NCBI GenBank assembly: GCA_018457135.1
Contig: JAGGDU010000171.1
Coordinates: 47,552-111,551, forward strand
DNA length: 64,000 bases
Source: Trichodesmium erythraeum GBRTRLIN201
GTDB taxonomy: Bacteria > Cyanobacteriota > Cyanobacteriia > Cyanobacteriales > Microcoleaceae
Direction: 5' to 3'
The translations under genes and the position numbers were made by a program. The notes under the pieces are model-generated. The model made no database searches, had not been told where the DNA came from, and saw only the letters and a program-made list of their open reading frames with translations. Positions within the stretch are counted from its first letter, which is position 1; the number at the start of each line of letters is the position of its first letter. Below are positions 18,600-28,140 of this stretch, one piece after another.

Positions 18600-20222
18600 A
18601 TGAGCTATTGTATAAATCCTGCCTGTCCTCAACCTCAAAATTTAAATAGTGTTAATAAATGTACTGCCTGTGGTTCACAGTTAATTTTGCGCGATCGCTA
18701 TAAAATTATTAAACCTATTGGGAAAGGAGGTTTCGGAGTAACTTTTCTAGCCAAGGATATATCTTTGCCAGGAGCTCCCATTTGTGTAATTAAAGAACTA
18801 CGGCCATCTAGTACAAAAGCAAGTGAATTAGAAATGGCTAGAAAACTATTTCAGCGAGAAGCAGAAACACTAGGAAAAATTGGCCATCATCCCCAAGTTC
18901 CCAGATTATTAGATTATTTTGAATGGAAGAAACGTTTTCATCTAGTTCAAGAATATGTAAGTGGTTTAACCTTAAAACAGGAGGTCAAAAAACAGGGAAT
19001 ATTTACTGAAGAACAAGGGAAAAAGTTTCTAATTGAAGTGTTGTCAGTCATAGATTATATACACACTCAAGGAGTAATTCACCGAGATATTAAACCTACA
19101 AATATTATTCGGCGGAGTGAAGATGGTCATTTAGTTCTGATAGACTTTGGTGCTGTCAAAGATCATGTGAACCAAACTTATATATCAGGTGGTACAGGAG
19201 AAACTGCTTTTACAAATATCTCTATAGGTACTTCAGGTTTTTCACCACCAGAACAAGTGCTTTTGCGACCTGTATATGCAAGTGATATATATGCTTTGGG
19301 AGTAACTACCATTTTCTTACTGACGGGAAAAACTCCAAATAATCTTGGTTATAATCAGGTTAATGGCGAAATTCTCTGGCATTCTCAAGTTAATGTTAGT
19401 GATATGTTTAGGGAAATCTTGAAAAAAATGCTAGAAGTTTCTGTAGAAGATCGCTTCCAGTCAGCAGAAGAACTTTTAGCAGCTTTGAAGACAAAACAAC
19501 CTGAGAAAAAACAGGTACAACCCAGACTAGATGATGCTGTTAAAACTATATTTAGAGATGAAATTACAGTTTTTAATGACAATAAAGATAATTTTTCATC
19601 GATGTCTGCCAATATTAAAATTGCTCAAAAAATTCGGCAACGCAAATATGGTTTAGAAAAAAACTCTACAAATCAAGTTCTACCTAATTCTGTGAAGACG
19701 AAGCCCAAACATATTGAAGGATATTTGACGGTAGTACCTCCAAAAAGCAAAGCAACTAATACAACACAATTGGGTAATGAAACTCCTATAAAATGGACTG
19801 CGGCGACCTTGCGCAGTGCTTATATGAAAGGTAGAAGAGATTTTGCTGAGTGTAATTTAATTCGCTTGAATTTGTGCAATGCTAAGTTATCTGGAGCTAA
19901 TTTTTATGGGGCAAATTTGGGTGGAGCTAATTTGCAAGGTGCAGATTTATCTGATTCTAATTTTGGTCATGCTAATTTAACTAATACTATCCTGAAAAAT
20001 GCAACTCTGACTAAAGCTTATTTAAGTACAGCCAGTTTGGCAAATTCTAATTTGCAGAACGCAAATATGAAAAATACTTATTTGAGTGGCGCAAATTTAG
20101 GGGGTGCTAATTTGTATGGTGCTAATCTCACAAATGCAATAGTGAGCGATCGTCAACTTGAGACAGCAAAAACTAATTGGTGGACGATTTTTCCTAATGG
20201 TAAAAGAGGTTCGATATTCTAA
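18600..20222 (+). CDS. Ser/Thr protein kinase with Zn-ribbon and pentapeptide repeats
   Basis: A 540-residue protein. A short zinc-ribbon-like start (Cys4, Cys9, Cys21, Cys24) is followed by a Hanks-type kinase domain: glycine loop GKGGFG at 41-46, Lys65 in CVIKEL, HRDIKPTN at 161-168, DFG at 182-184, and an SPPEQ segment. After a linker, residues about 395-520 are pentapeptide repeats (A[DN]LxG) forming a right-handed beta-helix. This zinc-ribbon-kinase-pentapeptide layout is common among cyanobacterial kinases of the SpkB type. All catalytic residues seem present, so it should be an active cytoplasmic signalling kinase. Its substrate is unknown. Confidence 0.92.
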   Translation: MSYCINPACPQPQNLNSVNKCTACGSQLILRDRYKIIKPIGKGGFGVTFLAKDISLPGAPICVIKELRPSSTKASELEMARKLFQREAETLGKIGHHPQVPRLLDYFEWKKRFHLVQEYVSGLTLKQEVKKQGIFTEEQGKKFLIEVLSVIDYIHTQGVIHRDIKPTNIIRRSEDGHLVLIDFGAVKDHVNQTYISGGTGETAFTNISIGTSGFSPPEQVLLRPVYASDIYALGVTTIFLLTGKTPNNLGYNQVNGEILWHSQVNVSDMFREILKKMLEVSVEDRFQSAEELLAALKTKQPEKKQVQPRLDDAVKTIFRDEITVFNDNKDNFSSMSANIKIAQKIRQRKYGLEKNSTNQVLPNSVKTKPKHIEGYLTVVPPKSKATNTTQLGNETPIKWTAATLRSAYMKGRRDFAECNLIRLNLCNAKLSGANFYGANLGGANLQGADLSDSNFGHANLTNTILKNATLTKAYLSTASLANSNLQNANMKNTYLSGANLGGANLYGANLTNAIVSDRQLETAKTNWWTIFPNGKRGSIF

Positions 20223-20893
20223 AATAGAATTGATTATATAAGCTTACTCCCATAGACCTCTTTTAAATCAAAAAAAATTTAGGTATAATTGTAGTGAAAA
20301 TATTGTCAAGGCACTTAGTAATCCTAAATATTATCTAAAATTATATGCTTTACTTAAAAAATAACTCCAACTCCTATGACTTCAGCACAAGTGTCTTGGT
20401 GCTTCAGGCCTTAAATCAGTAGATTTTTTTTGACTTTGGGAACAAAATCATGAGAAACTTTCAGTGATTCTCTGATTTAATGATCAGAATATCTTTACTC
20501 TAGCCATTTTAGCTACCAAAGTTCTTCTGATTTATTTGGCCTCTTTTGTCTGATTAATAACATGATTGAAGTTATCATAAATAACTATTAACTTTGGCCT
20601 CAATTAGATTGTCAGAAAAAATATTCTCTTTGAGAATTTAATGGTGATCAAGCTGATAGCATAAAATATTATCGCTTCATCGTCCCAAAGATTTCCTTGA
20701 AACTCTTCCGACGGCCAATAGTTGGTAGAAGTAGAACTAAATGCTTGTGGAAAAGAAGCTCAAAAGTAGCTCTTAATAAGCAATAACTAAGCTTAAGGGA
20801 AACCCTGAGAAGCAAGCACCTCTCGTTGTCTATACTTTTAACAGTGAGAGTGCCAAAATCTAATAGTTGAATTTTAGGAATGACAGTATAGGC
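20223..20893. other. Spacer upstream of gatA
   Basis: 671 bases, no gene supported. The stretch 20680-20850 is less AT-rich than its surroundings and includes GGGAAACCC near 20799, so a structured leader is possible. No known riboswitch or RNA family is recognised. Confidence 0.35.
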
Positions 20894-22351
20894 ATGGCAT
20901 CCATTAGCGATATCCATCAACAATTAATCAGTAAGCAACGCTCTGCTGTAGAAATTACCCAAGAAGCTCTCGAAAATATCAACCAATTGGAGCCGAAGTT
21001 AAAAAGCTTTATCTGTGTTACAGCAGAAAAGGCCATTGCTCAGGCCCGTCAGGTGGATGCAAAGATTGCTGCAGGAGAGAAAATTGGACTACTAACAGGG
21101 ATTCCGATCGCTGTAAAGGATAATATATGTACTAGGGGTATCCCTACTACTTGTGGGTCTAAGATTTTACAAAACTTTATTCCCCCTTATGAATCTACGG
21201 TAACTCAAAAACTTGTGGATGCTGGGGCAATAATTTTAGGCAAGACCAATTTAGATGAATTTGGTATGGGCAGTTCAACAGAAAATTCTGCCTATCAAGT
21301 CACGACTAACCCGTGGGATAACACTCGAGTTCCTGGTGGATCTTCGGGAGGGTCAGCAGCAGCAGTAGCATCGGCAGAATCTGTAGTAGCATTGGGTTCA
21401 GATACAGGTGGGTCGATTCGTCAACCAGCATCTTTTTGTGGAGTGGTAGGAATTAAGCCTACTTATGGTCTGGTTTCTCGCTATGGGTTAGTGGCTTATG
21501 CTTCTTCTATGGATCAAATAGGGCCGTTGAGTAGAACTGTGAAAGATTCTGCTATTTTATTGCAGGCGATCGCTGGTTATGACCCTAAAGATTCTACTAG
21601 TCTTAATGTCCCTGTCCCAGATTACACTAAAAACCTCACACCTAATTTAAGACCTAAAGGGCAAATTAGAATTGGTCTCATTCAAGAGACTTTTGGTGAT
21701 GGTTTAGACTCATCTGTTCTTCAAGCTTTTACTAAGGCAGTGGAACTAATGCAGGAGTTGGGGGCAGAAATTCAGGTAATTTCTTGTCCTAGATTTAGTT
21801 ACGGTTTACCTACTTATTATGTTATTGCTCCATCGGAGGCTTCGGCAAATTTAGCCCGCTATGATGGGGTCAAATATGGTTTCCGTGCTAGTGAGTCGGA
21901 AAACCTCTTGAATATGTATGCTAAGACTCGTTCTGAAGGTTTTGGTTCAGAAGTTAAACGCCGAATTATGATTGGTACTTATGCTTTATCGGCTGGATAT
22001 TATGATGCTTATTATCTGAAAGCTCAAAAAGTTCGGACTTTAATTAAGGAAGATTTTGATAAAGCTTTTGCTAAAGTAGATATTTTGGCTTGCCCCACTT
22101 CTCCAACTACAGCATTTAAGCTGGGTGAAAAAAGTGATAATCCACTGAGTATGTATTTGTCTGACTTAATGACTATTCCAGTTAATTTGGCTGGTTTACC
22201 TGCTTTGAGTTTACCCTGTGGCTTTGATCAACAAGGGTTGCCTATTGGTATGCAATTGATAAGTAATGTTTTGAAAGAAGATTTACTATTTGAAGCAGCT
22301 TATGTTTATGAACAAGCTAATAATTGGTATAAATTCCAACCTCAGCTTTAA
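20894..22351 (+). CDS. gatA: Aspartyl/glutamyl-tRNA amidotransferase subunit A
   Basis: A 485-residue amidase-signature enzyme. From the chosen ATG the catalytic triad is Lys75 (PIAVKDN), a cis-Ser at about 150 (GGSSGGSAA) and the nucleophile Ser174 ([12 protein letters not shown]). It releases ammonia from glutamine and, with GatB and GatC, converts Glu-tRNA-Gln (or Asp-tRNA-Asn) to the correct aminoacyl-tRNA. The frame could be extended upstream to a TTG at 20867, but [11 protein letters not shown] matches the usual GatA N-terminus, so 20894 is preferred. gatB and gatC are not adjacent. Confidence 0.96.
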   Translation: MASISDIHQQLISKQRSAVEITQEALENINQLEPKLKSFICVTAEKAIAQARQVDAKIAAGEKIGLLTGIPIAVKDNICTRGIPTTCGSKILQNFIPPYESTVTQKLVDAGAIILGKTNLDEFGMGSSTENSAYQVTTNPWDNTRVPGGSSGGSAAAVASAESVVALGSDTGGSIRQPASFCGVVGIKPTYGLVSRYGLVAYASSMDQIGPLSRTVKDSAILLQAIAGYDPKDSTSLNVPVPDYTKNLTPNLRPKGQIRIGLIQETFGDGLDSSVLQAFTKAVELMQELGAEIQVISCPRFSYGLPTYYVIAPSEASANLARYDGVKYGFRASESENLLNMYAKTRSEGFGSEVKRRIMIGTYALSAGYYDAYYLKAQKVRTLIKEDFDKAFAKVDILACPTSPTTAFKLGEKSDNPLSMYLSDLMTIPVNLAGLPALSLPCGFDQQGLPIGMQLISNVLKEDLLFEAAYVYEQANNWYKFQPQL

Positions 22352-24156
22352 AAATTTAGTTTTGAGTTTTGAGTTTTTATTGATTAGGTTTGAAGTGTTC
22401 ATAATAGTGTGTTAGTTAATAGCTGCAATTGGAGCTTAGGAGTTAGGCACACGTTGGGAATAATTAAGTAGTTGTGCTAAGTTAATTACACATCTATACT
22501 ATACAAGTTAAATTATTTGCTATATTGTAAGATTAGGTAATTCGGGGTTTGCTCACAAAATGAAAGGATTTACCTAAATCTTACTAAGGGCTTTGTTTAT
22601 TTGTATAAAAAATGTATAAGAAGTTGGTACGAGGATGTTGAAAATTGAGGATTTTCATTCAGCTATTAAAACTAGAAAAATTGAAAGAAAATTCTTCCAA
22701 TCACATCCTCTTGCTCTTGAATTTTCATTTATCTGTGCCTCTGTGGGTCACTCAATTAGTTCATATCTACCTGCCTCCTAACCTCACTCATGAAACTTAT
22801 TCAGTAAGTCCTAATAAAATAGGTAAATAATTTTGCTGATGCACTCAACAATATTAACAAGTATAAACAGGAATATACTAAGAGCTTCCATTTACATAAT
22901 TTGTGAAAAATTAACAAAAAATACCTATAAGTTTTGATAGTTATATAATTTTTTTATCTCTCAAAATAATTTGCTTTGAAAGCAAGAAAATGAATGAAAA
23001 AAAGAAGTATTAATATTCTTTTTGCCGACTTATTGACTAGACTGACAATATAATAAAAATTTTTGAAGTTTCTCTAAAATATTAATAGTGAAAAACTGAG
23101 GCTGATAATTATTCTAATCTGGTATTAGCTGTGAAATTATTATGAATGGGGTAGAAGAATATACAATATATTTTGTAATGGTACTTAATTAATTAAGGGG
23201 ACATAATTTAATTATCAACTTTTGTTATTTAGATTATGAAGTTGGTCTGAAAGCGCTTTCGGTTGTTATAAGATAAGGATACGGGGGCAAGATGCCTGCA
23301 ATACATGATTTTCACTATTACTTTATACATCATTTGCCCGATCGGATGTCTTAGTTGTTGGGATAGTTACTATTATTACTATGGAAGTAGTCACTATTTC
23401 TGAAAGACTCATTCATAAAAGAACTAAACTTAAACTATTTATTAAAAACTTTTTTACTTGAGCGAAAATTAACATAATTAGTAGAGCGTTAATCGTGCAA
23501 AAAGGTTACTCTATTTGTGTTAATTCTTTAAATTTTATGAAGTTTTATAAAAAGTTTGCATTAATTTACGGGAATTGTTGTTGCAGTGGCGTTTTCTAGA
23601 TATAGAGGAAGGCTGCAAATGTTACTGATCAATAGTCTCAAAATAATAGTAATTAGCCCAAGTTATCAATGTTACAAAAAAAATTATGATGTCCAAGTCT
23701 AATAAAATATTAATAATTATTAGTAGGGTGAATCAAAATTTATTCAAACTAATTAGAGCTGCTTTTTTTTCAACTTAGTTTGTTTAGTCTATCAAGCTCA
23801 CCTTGGTTAGGTTAGAGTTCTATTTGACTGCAAAAAATAAGCTCTTTTGACTTTAAAGTCTATGTTCATTTTTCTGGCCAGGCCTTAGCTAATAGGAAAC
23901 CCCGGGTATAAAGGTTGGGAAGTTATGGCTCAGTCCTTTATTTAGGAAGGGCTGTAATTTGAAAAAATATCTTCTTACTAAGGCGCGTTTTTTATGAATG
24001 CTTAAGTTTATGAGATACACTATGGAGAAAAAGTAGTCTAGTAATCTTGACAAAATAATTATCTTGTGATATAGTCGACAGACTGTATTAAAGGGGTTAT
24101 TCAAAATAAATATAATACAACGACTATAAACAATCAATTAGGAGACTATACCTAAG
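22352..24156. other. 1.8-kb AT-rich spacer
   Basis: No credible gene on either strand. Two structured words stand out: a perfect 12-bp palindrome GAAAGCGCTTTC at 23250-23261, and a degraded palindromic repeat at 23282-23304. Otherwise it resembles the low-coding-density intergenic DNA typical of this genus. Confidence 0.4.
23282..23304. repeat. Degenerate dispersed palindromic repeat
   Basis: CGGGGGCAAGATGCCTGCA resembles the GCGGGCAAGATGCCCGC palindrome dispersed in many filamentous cyanobacterial genomes; compare the copies at 37593-37611 and 57427-57454. Two mismatches weaken the stem. Confidence 0.45.
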
Positions 24157-24651
24157 ATGAGTTTACTAAATAAGGTATTTGAAGCTTACAATGGACATCG
24201 GGTTATGTTTTCACAACCTGAAGCAATAGCTGCAATTGCAGCGTCTGCAATTGCTTCAGATGGTTATCTTTTAGAACAAGAAACAGAGCTGGTTATAACA
24301 CTTTTATCTCAAATGGAAGTATTTAAAGGCTATTCAGAAAAACAAATTACGAATATGCTTAATAGGTTGTTAAGTACACTCAGCGTCAAAGGAATTAATA
24401 ATGTAGTAGCGATAGCTAATGATTCACTACATCCGGAGTACAAAGAAGCAGTTTTTATGTTAGCTACTGAAATAATTTTAGTAGATGGGGTTTTATGTGG
24501 TAAAGAACAAGCGTTTTTAATTGATTTGTTTCAGGTATTGGAAATCTCTTCAGAAAGGGCTTCACAAATTTTTACCTCTAAATCAGAGGCCTATCGGGTT
24601 ACTAATAAGAAATCTAAAAACTATAGAATTAATCAAGGTTCTCTTAAGTAG
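24157..24651 (+). CDS. TerB-like (tellurite-resistance-type) protein
   Basis: A 164-residue all-helical protein. The segment SQPEAIAAIAASAIASDGYL...EETELVITLL and a second half ending ATEIILVDGVLCGKEQAFL carry the paired acidic helix pattern (ASDG..., LVDG...) of the TerB/DUF533-type fold. TerB-like domains bind metal ions and occur in stress and phage-defence contexts, but also widely as cyanobacterial housekeeping proteins. AGGAG lies upstream of the ATG at a slightly long spacing (about 12 bases). It stands alone, so no pathway is proposed. Confidence 0.75.
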   Translation: MSLLNKVFEAYNGHRVMFSQPEAIAAIAASAIASDGYLLEQETELVITLLSQMEVFKGYSEKQITNMLNRLLSTLSVKGINNVVAIANDSLHPEYKEAVFMLATEIILVDGVLCGKEQAFLIDLFQVLEISSERASQIFTSKSEAYRVTNKKSKNYRINQGSLK

Positions 24652-24728
24652 ATGAGAATATAGTTTGATCATAAAATTACGAACATAGATATACTAGATA
24701 ACTTAAGGATCATTTCTTATTGATTAAT

Positions 24729-25913
24729 TTATTTACATGAAATAATTTTTTCATAGGCTTGAATGGTTTGTGTGGCGATCGCTTGCCAACTATAATTATT
24801 TTTCGCTAACTCTTGAGCATTCAAACCCCGGCGTTTTCTCTCTGCTTCATCCTGCAAAGCTAATTTCATTAAAGCAGCCATGTCTTCTGTTTTGCAACCA
24901 CCAACCCAACCTGCTTCTGCATTTGCTACATCTTGATAAATATAAACTTGGTCTGAAATCACTACGGGGGTACCTGCTATCATAGCCTCTGCTACTGCAA
25001 TACCAAAGTTTTCATAATAAGAAGGTAGTACAAATAAATCAGCAATTCTTAATAAACTTGTCTTTATTTCCCCTGTAACAAACCCCATTATTTTGGTAAA
25101 CTTAGCAATAGGTGAAGCCTTTATTTGTGAGTAAATTTGTGCCTCATAATTAGGATCTTGAGGATTTGCACCTGCTAAGATAAATTGAAAATCTACCCCT
25201 TGTGCTAACAATTTTTCTAAAGCAGGTAATAATAAATCTAGTCCTTTTTTTGGTTCAATGCGAGACATAAATAAAATTATGGGATGTTTCACTTCTACTC
25301 CTTGAGATCGGAGACTATTAACTAAATTTTCATCTTGAATATTCTCTAGAGTATTGACTCCATTGGGAATTACTAAGTCTTTTGTAGATAAGCCAAATCT
25401 TTCGGAAACTTTTGCCTCTTGTGTTGTGGTAAAATGAAGGGCAGCAGCATGAGCAATATTCCGCTTTTCTAAGAGAGAAACATAAATTTTTTTGAGTTGT
25501 TTTTTCTTGCGTAGATCAGCGGGGTCTAAGGTTCCTAATGGTCTTAAAATATAGGGTAAGTTATTGGTTCTAGCAACAGTTGCAGCTATGGTTGTTACTG
25601 GTGAAAAAAGAGCATGAATATGAGCTAAATCAAATTCAGTAGCGTGTTCATTTAACCATTGTAATAATTGTAGAGAAAATTTATAACGACGAAACGGAGA
25701 ACAAGGAAAATAACGAATTTGATAACCATTTTGTTTGACAGGTTTATTGATAGGAACATCTAAGGGTGGCTGACCAGTGTCTCCATTAGAATTTGTGGTG
25801 AGAATGGTAACATCTATGTTCTGAGTGGCAAGAGCGGTAGAAAGTCCTATAACCATTTGACTCGGACCGCCATAAACAAGAGATATAGATGGTAATATTT
25901 GTACTATTCGCAT
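24729..25913 (-). CDS. Glycosyltransferase family 4 (GT-B fold)
   Basis: A 394-residue protein starting MRIVQILPSISLVYGGP, with a Rossmann-like N-terminal acceptor domain and a C-terminal nucleotide-sugar domain: IPNGVNT, ILFMSRIEPKKGLDLL and the E-x7-E-type motif in YYENFGIAVAEAMIAGTPV. These are hallmarks of retaining GT4 enzymes that build exopolysaccharide, lipopolysaccharide or glycolipids. Donor and acceptor cannot be read from the sequence. The small exported protein upstream (25982-26398) is transcribed the same way. Confidence 0.9.
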   Translation of the reverse strand: MRIVQILPSISLVYGGPSQMVIGLSTALATQNIDVTILTTNSNGDTGQPPLDVPINKPVKQNGYQIRYFPCSPFRRYKFSLQLLQWLNEHATEFDLAHIHALFSPVTTIAATVARTNNLPYILRPLGTLDPADLRKKKQLKKIYVSLLEKRNIAHAAALHFTTTQEAKVSERFGLSTKDLVIPNGVNTLENIQDENLVNSLRSQGVEVKHPIILFMSRIEPKKGLDLLLPALEKLLAQGVDFQFILAGANPQDPNYEAQIYSQIKASPIAKFTKIMGFVTGEIKTSLLRIADLFVLPSYYENFGIAVAEAMIAGTPVVISDQVYIYQDVANAEAGWVGGCKTEDMAALMKLALQDEAERKRRGLNAQELAKNNYSWQAIATQTIQAYEKIISCK

Positions 25914-25981
25914 AACTTTGTCTGGTTTTTCTATATATATAAATGAAATGCTATATAAAACTGATATAATTCCAGTGATAT

Positions 25982-26398
25982 CTACTCACTAAGTAGGGTG
26001 CACCTAGGGCCTCTGCCAGCTCTTGCGTTTTCTGATGCATAGCAGGCAATAACACTGAGAGCATTACAAGCTCTGCGATCGCCCCGACGGCAAAAACGTC
26101 CTAGGTTCCTTGGGCCGCCACTTTGGTTAATTAGGGCTAAAAAATTACAGGCGCGAGTATTATTTCGCTGTCGGCAATAATAGTTGATCTGAGCAATGCC
26201 TCCTTGAGTGGCAGTGTTAACTAAGTTGCAAGCTCGTGAATTTCCCTCCCCGCAAAGAATGCCTAAGGCCGCGCAGCTCTGCACATTTCCGTTTTTGTAG
26301 CAACTTTCGTAAAAGTTGTTAAGTTGATTTGATTTTGCAGGTAATATTACGGATAGGAGTGTAGCAACACTAAGCATTCCCAGAAATATCCATTTCAT
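25982..26398 (-). CDS. Small exported Cys-rich protein
   Basis: From the ATG at 26398 the protein has 138 residues and a good Sec signal peptide (MKWIFLGMLSVATLLSVILP, cleavage near AKSNQ). A longer frame starts at 26443 but puts 15 extra residues before the signal, so I prefer the inner start. The mature part has about ten cysteines in repeated NVQSCAALGIL, RACNLVNTATQ, TRACNFLALIN and RRACNALSVI units, about 25-30 residues apart. This recalls Sel1- or disulfide-linked helical repeats. It is probably periplasmic; function unknown. Confidence 0.7.
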   Translation of the reverse strand: MKWIFLGMLSVATLLSVILPAKSNQLNNFYESCYKNGNVQSCAALGILCGEGNSRACNLVNTATQGGIAQINYYCRQRNNTRACNFLALINQSGGPRNLGRFCRRGDRRACNALSVIACYASENARAGRGPRCTLLSE

Positions 26399-26490
26399 AT
26401 TTGATAACTGAACTATTTGGATGTGCTCTGAGCATAATAACATGAAAATATGGTTGCTTCCATAGAATTTTTCATTGGTTCACCCTAAAG

Positions 26491-26737
26491 TTTATTACTT
26501 TGTAGCTTGGCTTGAGGTCACTAAACCCAAAAAAGCTAGATAATACCGCTGCAGCAGGAAATTTCAGGAAAAAGAAAAACAGGGTACACAGCAAAAGGGG
26601 AAAGGATAAAAGGTTTATTACTTTGTAGTTTGGGTTGAGTTCGCCAAACCCAACAAAGATAGATAATACTGTCGCTGCAGGAAATTTCAGGAAAAAGAAA
26701 AACAGGGTAAAGGGCTGAAGGGGAAAAGAGAAAAGGG
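26491..26737. repeat. Tandem duplication, two units of about 123 bp, 3' of the FGE gene
   Basis: Unit 1 (26491-26613) and unit 2 (26614-26737) share long identical blocks, such as TTTATTACTTTGTAG and GGAAATTTCAGGAAAAAG. The unit 2 end (GGAAAAAGAAA...GGGGAAAAG...GGGTTAAAGAG) is also shared with the DNA downstream of the second FGE gene at 28087-28150. The duplication lies next to a variable-region end, so recombination there is plausible. Confidence 0.85.
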
Positions 26738-27583
26738 TTAAAGAGTTCTCCCGCCGTCGCAGACTACACGAAAACCGATAACGTCGTAGTGGACGTCGCG
26801 CCCAGCAGAGTTGTAGCGAATCGCAGAACGGCAATCATTAGGAATGTTGACCCAGGAACCGCCCCGCAGCGGTGAACGTTTTTTATTTCCATTTAGCCAA
26901 ACACTGCCATCTGTAGGAGCATTTTCATAATTATCATGCCACTCATCAGCACACCATTCCCAGACATTCCCGTGCATATCGCTCAACCCAAAAGAATTAG
27001 CTACTTTAAAATAACCTACAGGTGTAGTTTCCTGACGATATTCTCCTTTGAGTCCTCTGCCGTAAGAACCTTCATCGCCTGTCCCGTCATAGTTGGCTAA
27101 GTCTGTAGTAATAGTTTCTCCAAAATGAAAGGGAGTTGTAGTTCCAGCACGACAGGCATATTCCCATTCAGCTTCCCTTGGTAGTCTATAATTTCTTCGA
27201 GTTAGTTTTGAAAGTCGTTGGCAGAATTCTACTGCTTCGTACCAATTCACTCGCTCTACTGGTCTTTGCCATCTATCTATATCTTGGTACGGTTTTTTAA
27301 AGTAAGATGGATCTGGGTCTAAATCTTGTTTTTCTTTCAGGTCTGCTCGGGAGGCGATCGCTCTCCACTGTCCTTGAGTAACAGGATAACGGCCCATGAG
27401 AAACTCGGAGATAGTTACATTATGTTGGGGTCTTTCATTATTTCTACTTCCTTCTTCAGATTTTGGTGCGCCCATTGTAAAGGTGCCACTAGGAATTAAA
27501 AACATTTCCAGAGGCACCTCAGCATATTCTCTGTAACCTCGAATTTTTTGTTTTTGACGTTTTATGATAGGTGTTGTCGCCAT
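26738..27583 (-). CDS. Stand-alone FGE-sulfatase-like (C-type-lectin fold) protein with variable C-terminus
   Basis: A 281-residue protein in which residues about 24-281 are one FGE-sulfatase/SUMF domain: MFLIPSGTFTMGAPKSEEG, YPVTQGQWRAI, YRLPREAEWEYACRAGTTTP, MHGNVWEWC, LRGGSW and GFRVV. True formylglycine-generating enzymes use a C-terminal cysteine pair; here only one Cys is present (IPNDCRSA), so oxidation of a sulfatase is unlikely and ligand or protein binding is the better guess. The domain is very close to that of the next gene upstream (28141-30819), a recent duplicate. Its last 45 codons form a putative DGR variable region. It has no effector domain, so it may be a free sensor for module B. 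Confidence 0.88.
   Translation of the reverse strand: MATTPIIKRQKQKIRGYREYAEVPLEMFLIPSGTFTMGAPKSEEGSRNNERPQHNVTISEFLMGRYPVTQGQWRAIASRADLKEKQDLDPDPSYFKKPYQDIDRWQRPVERVNWYEAVEFCQRLSKLTRRNYRLPREAEWEYACRAGTTTPFHFGETITTDLANYDGTGDEGSYGRGLKGEYRQETTPVGYFKVANSFGLSDMHGNVWEWCADEWHDNYENAPTDGSVWLNGNKKRSPLRGGSWVNIPNDCRSAIRYNSAGRDVHYDVIGFRVVCDGGRTL
26761..26858 (-). other. Putative DGR variable region B (FGE C-terminus)
   Basis: Aligned with 28165-28262, 13 codons differ between the RGGSW and GFR anchors, and 12 of them keep the third base while changing base 1 and/or 2 (for example TAC/AGC, AAC/GGC, GAC/AGC). No synonymous change occurs inside. This fits adenine-directed mutagenesis of AAC/AAT codons copied from a template repeat. 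The flanks (CTGCGGGGCGGTTC and GGCGGGAGAACTC) are conserved. Confidence 0.7.
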
Positions 27584-28140
27584 GTAACTACTTTTGCAAA
27601 TGTTGGGGGGGCTGAAGGAATTTTCAGTTTTACTCTATGTTGCTTAAAGTTTCCTCACCTAATTTTACCTTGAAGATAATCTTTTTGCAATTTTTTTAGT
27701 CTTTTTCTTCCAGGATGGAGATCACTGTTTCTAACTCAAATTGTTTGAGGAAAAACTCTAGAGTCTAGAAATATAGACTTAGGTTTAAATGCTTTTTATA
27801 CGGTACAGAAATTGTTTGCAAACCTGTACAGAAGAGCAGGGAATTTACTCACCCCCAACCCCGACGTGGAGGGAAGGTCAAATTATTAGTCGTTATATCT
27901 CCGACTATAAATTTATGACTTTTGGGGAATCTTTCAATTATTGGGACATAGTATTTGACTAAATCATAGGTTTTTTGGACAACTGATAATTCTTTCATTT
28001 TTTTTTACTTTAGGGTTTTGTCATTTGTCGAAAATTTAAGACACTTGACACTTGGACATCAAAAAAATTTTTCCCGCTTCGCGGGAGGTAAAGGAAAAAG
28101 AAACATAGTGTAAAGGGCAAAAGGGGAAAAGGGAAAAGGG
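27584..28140. other. Spacer between two FGE genes
   Basis: No gene. The part next to 28140 is homologous to the DNA after the other FGE gene, as if each variable region travels with its own 3' flank. A hairpin terminator for the upstream gene lies at 28061-28085. Confidence 0.5.
28061..28085 (-). terminator. Rho-independent terminator or DGR-associated hairpin
   Basis: On the minus strand, CCCGC-GAA-GCGGG is followed by AAAAATTTTTTT, about 55 bases after the stop of the vWA-like-FGE gene. It has the form of an intrinsic terminator. A short GC-rich hairpin just 3' of a variable region is also a known feature of DGR targets, so it may serve either role. Confidence 0.7.

Noticed and set aside
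22645..22830. 61-codon plus-strand frame after gatA
   Set aside because: Low-complexity Leu/Asn-rich chance frame in an AT-rich spacer.
26472..26834. 120-codon minus-strand frame with repeated FFFFLKFPAA
   Set aside because: It is produced by the 123-bp DNA duplication and overlaps the FGE gene in another frame; no protein features.
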